A DNA stretch of 5,307 bases from Prolixibacteraceae bacterium UBA6162 (lineage in GTDB: Bacteria; Bacteroidota; Bacteroidia; Bacteroidales; Prolixibacteraceae): contig DIUI01000106.1 in the NCBI GenBank assembly GCA_002428215.1, positions 1 to 5,307 of the forward strand, written 5' to 3'. Position 1 is the first letter of the stretch; every line of letters begins with the position of its first letter. The notes below the pieces were generated by a model. That model had not been told where the DNA came from. It did not search any database and worked only from the letters and a program-made list of their open reading frames with translations. The translations under genes and the position numbers were made by a program. This document shows positions 1 through 4,557 of this stretch, piece after piece.

Positions 1-2
1 CT

Positions 3-392
3 GCCAAAGCAAGGAAAGTAATCGGAATGGAATATGTTTCTGAAGCTATTGAAGATGCCCAAAGCAATGCTCAGGAAAATGGAATTTCAAACGCAGCGTT
101 TTTCGCAGGCGACATTAAAGCCTTATTGAATCAAAGTTTTTTTGAACTTCATGGAATTCCCGATGTTATTATATGCGATCCGCCCAGAGCAGGAATGCAC
201 GAGGATGTAATCAACGCAATGTTATCGGCTGCCCCTGCAAAAATAGTTTACGTAAGCTGCAATCCGGCAACACAGGCACGGGATATTGCCTTACTCGCCG
301 AATCATATAAGGTGTCGCGGGTGCAACCTGTTGATATGTTTCCGCATACCCTCCATGTTGAGAATGTTGTTCTCCTCGAAAAACATGTTTAG
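3..392 (+). CDS. rlmD: 23S rRNA (uracil-C5)-methyltransferase, RlmD/TrmA family, 3' part only
   Basis: This is the C-terminal 129 residues of an enzyme that transfers a methyl group from S-adenosylmethionine to C5 of a uridine; the frame is open from base 3, so the start lies outside the window. Visible motifs, counted from the first complete codon, are a SAM-domain segment GMEYVSEAIEDA (8-19), the DPPRAG loop (59-64), YVSCNP (83-88) with the catalytic cysteine encoded at bases 258-260, and the terminal HTLHVENVVLLE block (117-128) with the catalytic glutamate at bases 360-362. In this family the cysteine attacks C6 of the uracil and the glutamate acts as general base, and both are present. 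The missing N-terminal part would normally carry a TRAM domain and an Fe-S cluster. RlmD (U1939) is the usual Bacteroidota assignment, but RlmCD or TrmA specificity cannot be excluded from this half alone. No terminator is visible before yaaA, 38 bp downstream, so read-through is possible. Confidence 0.93.
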   Translation, partial: AKARKVIGMEYVSEAIEDAQSNAQENGISNAAFFAGDIKALLNQSFFELHGIPDVIICDPPRAGMHEDVINAMLSAAPAKIVYVSCNPATQARDIALLAESYKVSRVQPVDMFPHTLHVENVVLLEKHV

Positions 393-404
393 AAAAAATG
401 AACC

Positions 405-416
405 TATAACCTTTGC
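405..416 (+). promoter_or_regulatory. Possible Bacteroidota -7 promoter element for yaaA
   Basis: The 12 bases TATAACCTTTGC resemble the Bacteroidota -7 consensus TAnnTTTG, with the TTTG core at 412-415, but with one extra base or one mismatch depending on the alignment. It lies 15 bp before the yaaA ATG, which would give a very short leader. No convincing TTTG-type -33 element lies at the expected distance; the nearest candidate, TTTA at 388-391, is too close. Co-transcription with the upstream methyltransferase gene is the alternative. Confidence 0.3.
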
Positions 417-430
417 AGTAAAAATAAATT

Positions 431-1195
431 ATGCTTGTAGTTCTATCGCCTGCCAAATCACTGAACTTTGCACCGTCAACCATTGATTTTGAGCCGTCAC
501 TTCCCATATTTGAGAAAGAAACTACCAAGCTGGTGAAACAGCTTCGGCGGTTATCATCGACCGACATTGCGCAATTAATGGACATTTCGCCCAAACTTGC
601 GATGCTTAATTTCGAGCGCTATCAGCAGTGGTCGGCCCAGCCCGAGGGTCCAAAGGCAGCCATACTCGCATTCGATGGGGATGTGTATGATGGTCTGCAG
701 GCCGAAAGTCTGTCTTTGGATGAACTTAAGGCTGCGCAACATCAGATAAGAATTCTTTCCGGTCTTTATGGGATACTCCGTCCAATGGATTTAATTTCAC
801 CGCACCGGTTAGAAATGGGGACTACACTTCAGGTTAGCCATCACAAAAATCTCTACGAATTTTGGGGCAACAAAATCGCCCGGCAAATAAATCAAAGCAT
901 GTTTGAAATCGGGACCAACAGTCTGCTGAATCTCGCTTCGAACGAATATTTCAAAAGCATCGACCAAAAAACCCTGAAAGGCAATATAATTCAGGTCGAT
1001 TTCAAAGACCTCAAAAATGGTTCGTATAAAATCATCTCTTTTTACGCCAAAAGAGCAAGGGGATTAATGACACGATTTATTTTGCAACATGGTATTGACA
1101 AGCACGACGATTTGAAAGCATTCGATCTCGAAGGGTATCATTTTGCACCATCGTTAAGCAAAAACGATCATCTTGTTTTTACCAGGGACCATTAA
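431..1195 (+). CDS. yaaA: Peroxide stress protein YaaA (DUF328/UPF0246)
   Basis: At 254 residues this is close to E. coli YaaA (258) and collinear with it from end to end. Recognisable family blocks are the N-terminal MLVVLSPAKSLNF, AILAFDGDVYDGLQAE (77-92), LSGLYGILRPMDL (109-121) followed by HRLEMGT (125-131), LYEFWG (141-146), NLASNEYFKS (167-176) and IISFYAKRARGLM (201-213). In E. coli, YaaA is an OxyR-induced cytoplasmic protein that limits free iron and so protects DNA and proteins from Fenton damage by hydrogen peroxide; DNA binding through a helix-hairpin-helix region has also been reported. The ATG at 431 begins exactly at the conserved N-terminus and has an A/T-rich upstream sequence with no Shine-Dalgarno motif, as is usual in Bacteroidota. 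It follows the rRNA methyltransferase gene by 38 bp and is closed by a strong hairpin terminator. No OxyR site is recognisable. Confidence 0.95.
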   Translation: MLVVLSPAKSLNFAPSTIDFEPSLPIFEKETTKLVKQLRRLSSTDIAQLMDISPKLAMLNFERYQQWSAQPEGPKAAILAFDGDVYDGLQAESLSLDELKAAQHQIRILSGLYGILRPMDLISPHRLEMGTTLQVSHHKNLYEFWGNKIARQINQSMFEIGTNSLLNLASNEYFKSIDQKTLKGNIIQVDFKDLKNGSYKIISFYAKRARGLMTRFILQHGIDKHDDLKAFDLEGYHFAPSLSKNDHLVFTRDH

Positions 1196-1202
1196 AATGA
1201 CA

Positions 1203-1243
1203 GAGCCGGAATGTACATCGACACTCCGGCTCCAAATCTTTTT
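1203..1243 (+). terminator. Intrinsic terminator after yaaA, possibly bidirectional
   Basis: A perfect 8-bp stem, GAGCCGGA (1203-1210) with TCCGGCTC (1225-1232), is extended after one A-C mismatch by three more pairs (TGT 1212-1214 with ACA 1221-1223), leaving a 6-base loop. Five T residues follow at 1239-1243 on the plus strand. It starts 8 bp after the yaaA stop. It also sits just past the stop of the convergent DUF3127 gene, where the minus-strand reading of the same hairpin is followed by a weaker run (TTTT, opposite 1196-1199), so it may end both transcripts. Confidence 0.8.
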
Positions 1244-1255
1244 CCCTGATCAACT

Positions 1256-1624
1256 TTAGAAGGGAAGATCACTTCCATCGTCTGCCAGTTCGGGCGGAAC
1301 ATCGTCCGGACCGTGTGGAGGCAGATATCCATCGTTAACCTTTCCGGCAGATGTTTTATCGATTTTCCAGGCATTCAGGCTATGGTAGTATTTACCATTG
1401 TATTCACGCGACTCAACATCAAAAGAAACTTCTACTTCATCGCCAGGCTTAACGTTGCTTGCCATTCCAACCTTATCGTTGAATAGGGTAAAGCAAACCT
1501 TTTTAGGATACTGATCGATGGTTTCGATTACAAACTCCTGCTTTACCCATTGGTTACCTGCCCGCGATACTCCCTTCTCTTCAGAAAGAATTTTCTCTAT
1601 TTTTCCTTTGATTACAAGTGCCAT
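1256..1624 (-). CDS. DUF3127 protein, predicted OB-fold, with SSB-like acidic C-terminal tail
   Basis: This 122-residue protein matches the DUF3127 family, which is small, common in Bacteroidota and their phages, and often loosely described as ssDNA-binding-like. Residues 4-90 read as alternating beta strands (VIKGKIEKIL, KQEFVIETI, KKVCFTLF, GDEVEVSFDVESREY), with the typical block SREYNGKYYHSLNAWKI (72-88); an OB-fold is my inference. Residues 91-113 are rich in Pro, Gly, Ser and Asp and look disordered. The protein ends DDGSDLPF (115-122), very like the acidic SSB tip DDDIPF that recruits RecQ, RecO, PriA and other partners. No catalytic motif is visible. The ATG at 1624 is the natural family start. 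The gene is last in the minus-strand block, 39 bp after the lipoprotein FKBP, and shares a terminator region with yaaA. The function is not established. Confidence 0.88.
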   Translation of the reverse strand: MALVIKGKIEKILSEEKGVSRAGNQWVKQEFVIETIDQYPKKVCFTLFNDKVGMASNVKPGDEVEVSFDVESREYNGKYYHSLNAWKIDKTSAGKVNDGYLPPHGPDDVPPELADDGSDLPF

Positions 1625-1663
1625 ATATACTGCTGCTTATGCTCCGGGAGTTATTACCTCCTG

Positions 1664-2368
1664 CTATTGATTAACAATATCGATCAGTTCGACTTCAAAA
1701 ATCAAAACCTCATTGGGACCTATGTCACCACCGGCGCCACTTGGACCATAAGCCAGATCTCCGGGAAGATATAAGTTCCATTTTGAACCAACTGGCATCA
1801 GCTGCAATGCCTCTACCCATCCGGGAATAACCTGATTTACAGGAAATTCAACAGGCTCACCACGCTCAAGAGAACTATCGAATACCCTGCCATCGACAAG
1901 AGTTCCATGGTAATGTACCCTAACCACATCGGTAGGTCCGGGTATCGGACCACTTCCCTGGCTTATAACTTCATACTGCAGACCGCTTTCGGTAGTAACA
2001 ACTCCGCTTCTGTTGCGGTTGCTTTCAAGAAAGGCGTTGCCTTTCTCAAGGTTACCCTGAGCCTCTAAATTGTTGCGATTTTCGAAGAAATTCCCTACCA
2101 CTTCATTGGCTTCGCCAGTAGTCATAAGGGTCGATTCGTTGTTCATAAACTGTCTGAAGGAGGCAGCCATAATGTTTACATCCATATCGGTCCCGCCAGG
2201 AAATCCTTCCAGGCCCTGTTTGTTTTGCTGACCAATTAAAATTCCCAAAGCGTAACTCACCGAGTCAACTTCACTGGTGAGTTTTGGTGATTTACCTCCT
2301 CCGCTCTGACACGAGGTCGACATTAAGGCAACCAGAGCTGCCATAGCGAGTGTTAATTTAATCTTCAT
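1664..2368 (-). CDS. Lipoprotein FKBP-type peptidyl-prolyl cis-trans isomerase (Mip/FkpA-like)
   Basis: This 234-residue protein catalyses cis-trans isomerisation of Xaa-Pro bonds. Residues 1-20 form a lipoprotein signal peptide: a charged KIK start, a hydrophobic core and the lipobox STSC with the acylated cysteine at 20. Residues 30-120 are the helical Mip/FkpA-type dimerisation domain (SVSYALGILIGQQ, then a charged helix), and 125-232 are the FKBP domain. Residues lining the FKBP pocket are all present: Y153, F163-D164, F175, V180-I181, W184, Y207 and F224, so it should be active. It is probably anchored to the periplasmic face of the outer or inner membrane and helps fold exported proteins. 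QSGGGKS after the cysteine does not resemble the acidic surface-export signal known from Bacteroidota lipoproteins, which argues against the cell surface. It lies 82 bp after a paralogous FKBP gene without a signal peptide. No clear promoter is seen in that gap. Confidence 0.95.
   Translation of the reverse strand: MKIKLTLAMAALVALMSTSCQSGGGKSPKLTSEVDSVSYALGILIGQQNKQGLEGFPGGTDMDVNIMAASFRQFMNNESTLMTTGEANEVVGNFFENRNNLEAQGNLEKGNAFLESNRNRSGVVTTESGLQYEVISQGSGPIPGPTDVVRVHYHGTLVDGRVFDSSLERGEPVEFPVNQVIPGWVEALQLMPVGSKWNLYLPGDLAYGPSGAGGDIGPNEVLIFEVELIDIVNQ
1963..1980 (+). repeat. 18-bp identity between the FKBP paralogues, copy 1
   Basis: TTATAACTTCATACTGCA is identical to 2744-2761, 781 bp away in the same orientation. 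On the coding (minus) strand it covers the LQYEVI segment at the entry to the FKBP domain. It is the longest exact match I noticed between the two genes and most simply reflects duplication and shared constraint rather than a mobile repeat. Confidence 0.6.
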
Positions 2369-2421
2369 ACGTTACGAATAATTACTTTTTATTTGATTTA
2401 TTATCACACTTGGAACAGACA

Positions 2422-2443
2422 GGCTATAGAATGTTCAATAGCC
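2422..2443 (-). other. Inverted repeat (hairpin) between the two FKBP genes
   Basis: GGCTAT (2422-2427) pairs perfectly with ATAGCC (2438-2443) around a 10-base spacer that could add two or three inner pairs beyond a mismatch. It begins 7 bp past the stop of the upstream FKBP gene on the transcribed minus strand. No T-run follows on that strand, so it is not a standard intrinsic terminator. It could be a weak attenuator or a 3'-end stabilising or processing hairpin. A 6-bp stem by chance is not excluded. Confidence 0.4.
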
Positions 2444-2450
2444 GAATGTT

Positions 2451-3062
2451 TTATAAAATTTCCAGCAATTCAACTTCAAAAATCAGCGTAGAGTTAGGCC
2501 CGATGGAGCCACCAGCTCCTCGCTCTCCATAGGCAAGATCAGGAGGAATAAACAGACGGTATTTTGACCCCACCTGCATTAACTGCAGTGCCTCTATCCA
2601 TCCCTGAATAACTCCGGAAACTGGGAAATCGGCCGGTTTGCCTCGCTGAACGGAACTATCGAAAACAGTTCCGTCAATCAAAGTCCCATGGTAATGACAA
2701 CGCACACGATCGTTGGGTCCGGGAAAATCTCCGTCGCCCGATGTTATAACTTCATACTGCAATCCACTTGGGAGGCTGACAACCTCCTTGCGGGTAGCGT
2801 TTTCAGCCAAAAAGGCCTTGCCTTCCGCTGTTCCATCTGAAGAAACATCACCGCCTTTGCTATTCATAAAGGTATCCAGAATTTCATTGGCCTCTTCGGG
2901 AGTCATGGCAGGAGGAAGTCCCTGAAAAAGGTCAGTAATTGCCTGTGAAAACAAAACTGTATCCAGGGTGGTCACCCCGGCATTGATCAGGTTACTTCCG
3001 AGGCTCATACCCAGTGCATAACTGAGTTTCTCATCGTAACTCCTGATTTCTTTCTTAACCAT
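2451..3062 (-). CDS. fklB: FKBP-type peptidyl-prolyl cis-trans isomerase, FklB/FKBP22-like, cytoplasmic
   Basis: The 203 residues compare with 206 in E. coli FklB and share its ending FEVELLEIL. Residues 8-90 are the N-terminal helical dimerisation region (KLSYALGMSLGSNL, TPEEANEILDTFM), and 95-203 are the FKBP domain with LPSGLQYEVI at its entry, GTVFDSS (131-137), GVIQGWIEALQLM (150-162) and LAYGERGAGGSIGP (176-189). Pocket residues Y124, F134-D135, F146, V151-I152, W155, Y178 and F195 are conserved, so it should be an active prolyl isomerase. The N-terminus (MVKKEIRSYDEK) is charged and lacks any signal peptide, which implies a cytoplasmic enzyme, unlike its lipoprotein paralogue downstream. 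The ATG at 3062 keeps the whole helical domain. It lies 55 bp after mnmD, with a possible promoter of its own in that gap. The symbol follows the E. coli relative; orthology rather than paralogy is not proven. Confidence 0.94.
   Translation of the reverse strand: MVKKEIRSYDEKLSYALGMSLGSNLINAGVTTLDTVLFSQAITDLFQGLPPAMTPEEANEILDTFMNSKGGDVSSDGTAEGKAFLAENATRKEVVSLPSGLQYEVITSGDGDFPGPNDRVRCHYHGTLIDGTVFDSSVQRGKPADFPVSGVIQGWIEALQLMQVGSKYRLFIPPDLAYGERGAGGSIGPNSTLIFEVELLEIL
2744..2761 (+). repeat. 18-bp identity between the FKBP paralogues, copy 2
   Basis: This is the partner of the repeat at 1963-1980, inside the FklB-like gene, at the equivalent LQYEVI codons. The match preserves synonymous positions as well as amino acids over six codons. 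Confidence 0.6.
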
Positions 3063-3088
3063 TTGATTGCTATTGAAGAATGAAGGCG

Positions 3089-3096
3089 CGAAGATA
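3089..3096 (-). promoter_or_regulatory. Possible -7 promoter element for the FklB-like gene
   Basis: On the minus strand these bases read TATCTTCG, 7 of 8 to the Bacteroidota -7 consensus TAnnTTTG. The position predicts a transcript beginning about 20 bases before the ATG at 3062, a plausible leader. No good -33 TTTG is present at the usual spacing, so the call rests on the -7 match and location. It would let the FKBP genes be expressed independently of mnmD. Confidence 0.4.
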
Positions 3097-3117
3097 ACGG
3101 TTTTTTAGTTAAGGTGA

Positions 3118-3807
3118 TCAGCGTAAAGGTTTAATTGCGCGCAACATCTCTCTTTTACCGGGAGGACCCGGAAGTCTTTCGGCAACCAGTCCCAACCTTT
3201 GCAACCTTCGCCGCACTTCCCCTTTTGCAGTATATGTGACCAAGATGCCCCCGGGAGCTAAATGCCCTATGATCTGCCCCATTAAGGCGTCAGTCCACAT
3301 TTCGGGTTGCTTATCCGGTCCGAACGCATCGTAGTATATTACATCAACTTGCCCGATAGGCAGTGGCACATGATCTAAAAGATCGAGTTCTAGTTTAAGC
3401 AGGGAAAAACCGGGCGTAATTGCCGTATCGATGTTCCATGGTGATGCATGTATCGCACCGAACAAACTGCCGCCATCCAACTTGTCGTAGCCAAGCCGAT
3501 CCACAATATTCTCTCCAAGCACAAACTTCTCAAGGGCAACGTACCGAATTTTTCGTTTCGAGTGAGTAAGCGTCAATAAACAGTTGAGTCCGGTACCAAA
3601 TCCAACTTCAAGAACGGTTATTTCAGATTTGTGGTCCAATGCCAGCAAACCATTCCGGATAAAAACATGTTCCGATTCAGTAACTGCCCCATTTAATGAA
3701 TGGTACTGTTCATCAAGTTCCTTTAAATAGAGCGTTTTAGACCCATCAGATGTTTCTATCAATTTGAGGTGGTGGCTATACTCCGTCACAATCGAAACAA
3801 TTTGCAA
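3118..3807 (-). CDS. mnmD: tRNA (mnm5s2U34)-methyltransferase MnmD (DUF752), stand-alone
   Basis: This enzyme uses S-adenosylmethionine to methylate 5-aminomethyl-(2-thio)uridine at wobble position 34, giving mnm5(s2)U in tRNAs reading purine-ending codons. It corresponds to the methyltransferase half of E. coli MnmC; the FAD oxidase half is absent, as in the stand-alone Aquifex enzyme. Motifs are DGSKTLYLKELDEQYHS (21-37), the SAM loop EVGFGTGLN (67-75), acidic E93, YYDAFGPDKQPEMW (158-171), TYTAKGEVRRRL (191-202) and GPPGKREM (214-221). The start must be non-ATG: the frame has a TAA directly before TTG at 3807 and no ATG before residue 170. I give TTG at 3807; GTG at 3789, six codons in, is an equally serious candidate because homologues begin only a few residues before the DGS block. 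It heads the minus-strand block and diverges from the YciO-like gene. Confidence 0.94.
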   Translation of the reverse strand: MQIVSIVTEYSHHLKLIETSDGSKTLYLKELDEQYHSLNGAVTESEHVFIRNGLLALDHKSEITVLEVGFGTGLNCLLTLTHSKRKIRYVALEKFVLGENIVDRLGYDKLDGGSLFGAIHASPWNIDTAITPGFSLLKLELDLLDHVPLPIGQVDVIYYDAFGPDKQPEMWTDALMGQIIGHLAPGGILVTYTAKGEVRRRLQRLGLVAERLPGPPGKREMLRAIKPLR

Positions 3808-3816
3808 TTAAAATTC

Positions 3817-3824
3817 TACTTTTA
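3817..3824 (+). promoter_or_regulatory. Possible -7 promoter element for the YciO/YrdC-family gene
   Basis: TACTTTTA matches the Bacteroidota -7 consensus TAnnTTTG at 7 of 8 positions and would start transcription about 16 bases before the ATG at 3847. The nearest upstream TTTG, at 3801-3804, is too close for a standard -33 element. The element lies only 5 bp from the better-matching minus-strand element at 3830-3837, so the two promoters would overlap. Confidence 0.3.
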
Positions 3825-3829
3825 TAGGG

Positions 3830-3837
3830 CAAAAATA
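3830..3837 (-). promoter_or_regulatory. -7 promoter element for mnmD
   Basis: The minus strand reads TATTTTTG, a perfect match to the Bacteroidota -7 consensus TAnnTTTG and the best in this window. It predicts a transcript start near 3823, giving a leader of about 16 bases to the TTG at 3807 or about 34 bases to the GTG at 3789. The matching -33 position would fall inside the first codons of the divergent gene, where I see no clear TTTG. Confidence 0.5.
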
Positions 3838-3846
3838 GAATAAGTA

Positions 3847-4461
3847 ATGTTTATACGGCTCTTCAACGACAATCCCAATCCGAAAGAGATTCGCAAAGTA
3901 GTTGATGTTTTGCGGGATGGAGGCGTAATTATTTATCCTACCGATACAGTATATGGTATGGGATGCGACATTACCCAGTCAAAAGCGGTAGAAAAAGTTG
4001 CCAGGATAAAAGGCATTCAAATGGAGAAATCGAATTTCTCTTTTATATGCAGCGATTTAAGTCATTTGGCCTATTACACAAAACCAATATCAAATCAGGT
4101 ATTCAAAGTTATTAAGAAACACCTGCCCGGGCCTTTTACCTTTATCCTTGAGGCTTCGGGCAATGTGCCCAAATATTTCAAGGGGAAGAAAAAAACGGTA
4201 GGGATTCGTGTGCCCGACAATAACATTATACGCGCCATTGTGGAAGAATTGGGGAATCCGATTCTTTCAACCTCCATACACGATGAAGATGCACTTTTAG
4301 AATACACAACCGATCCTGAATTGATTTTCGAGAAATTCCGCGATAAGGTAGATTTGATTATTGATGGTGGATATGGAGAGATTATACCATCGACTGTAGT
4401 TGATTTTACCTCTGAAGAGCCGGTTGTAACACGTCAGGGCAAAGGAAAATTAAGCATCTGA
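3847..4461 (+). CDS. YrdC/Sua5/YciO-family protein, YciO-like (commonly labelled L-threonylcarbamoyladenylate synthase)
   Basis: This 204-residue single-domain YrdC-fold protein has YPTDTVYGMGCD (30-41), PGPFTF (94-99), VGIRVP (118-123), STSI (141-144), PSTVVDF (181-187) and VTRQGKG (194-200). TsaC/Sua5 members make threonylcarbamoyl-AMP from threonine, bicarbonate and ATP for the t6A37 tRNA modification. Several features here match E. coli YciO better: NFSF after the variable basic segment (63-66) resembles YciO's NFTL, the stretch KKKTVGIRVP resembles its KRKTIGMRVP, STSI replaces the STSAN motif of TsaC, and GGYGE(I)IPSTVVD resembles its GGYLGQKPTTVID. The length also matches YciO (about 206). 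There is no extra Sua5 C-terminal domain. The ATG at 3847 is in an A/T-rich context without Shine-Dalgarno. The gene diverges from mnmD across 39 bp and converges on trkA. Membership of the fold family is certain; true TsaC activity is not. Confidence 0.92.
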   Translation: MFIRLFNDNPNPKEIRKVVDVLRDGGVIIYPTDTVYGMGCDITQSKAVEKVARIKGIQMEKSNFSFICSDLSHLAYYTKPISNQVFKVIKKHLPGPFTFILEASGNVPKYFKGKKKTVGIRVPDNNIIRAIVEELGNPILSTSIHDEDALLEYTTDPELIFEKFRDKVDLIIDGGYGEIIPSTVVDFTSEEPVVTRQGKGKLSI

Positions 4462-4557
4462 CACCAATCCTTTTACACAGCAAAATCGGTTGATACAAAT
4501 TTGAATCCGCAAGCCATCCACTTAAAAACCAGATACCGTAAATACCGACCAGACTCA
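4462..4557. other. Convergent intergenic region with no clear terminator
   Basis: These 96 bases separate the stops of the YciO-like gene (+) and trkA (-). I see no GC-rich hairpin with a T-run on either strand. The only structures are a small near-perfect palindrome, GATACAAATTTGAATC (4492-4507, core CAAATTTG at 4496-4503), and a short direct repeat of TACCG at 4535-4539 and 4544-4548. No small gene is supported here. Confidence 0.5.

Noticed and set aside
286..486. Plus-strand open frame of 66 codons
   Set aside because: It overlaps the rRNA methyltransferase and yaaA genes out of frame and has no recognisable content.
211..594. Minus-strand open frame of 127 codons
   Set aside because: It lies antisense to the end of the rRNA methyltransferase gene and the start of yaaA, both of which are clear family matches; its translation shows no motif.
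1192..1374. Minus-strand frame of 60 codons across the yaaA terminator
   Set aside because: It overlaps the DUF3127 gene out of frame and runs through the hairpin terminator; there is no family resemblance.
1550..1774. Plus-strand frame rich in hydrophobic, Cys and Tyr codons that could look like a small membrane protein
   Set aside because: It is the antisense of the DUF3127 start and the lipoprotein FKBP end; the hydrophobic bias is explained by reading the complement of charged codons.
2713..2925. Plus-strand frame of 70 codons
   Set aside because: It is entirely antisense within the FklB-like gene with no motif and no start context.
4095..4307. Minus-strand frame of 70 codons
   Set aside because: It is entirely antisense within the YciO-like gene; the sense strand carries the conserved motifs.
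4492..4507. Palindrome GATACAAATTTGAATC as a possible operator
   Set aside because: It sits between two convergent gene ends with no promoter nearby, and an A/T-rich palindrome of this size is easily due to chance.
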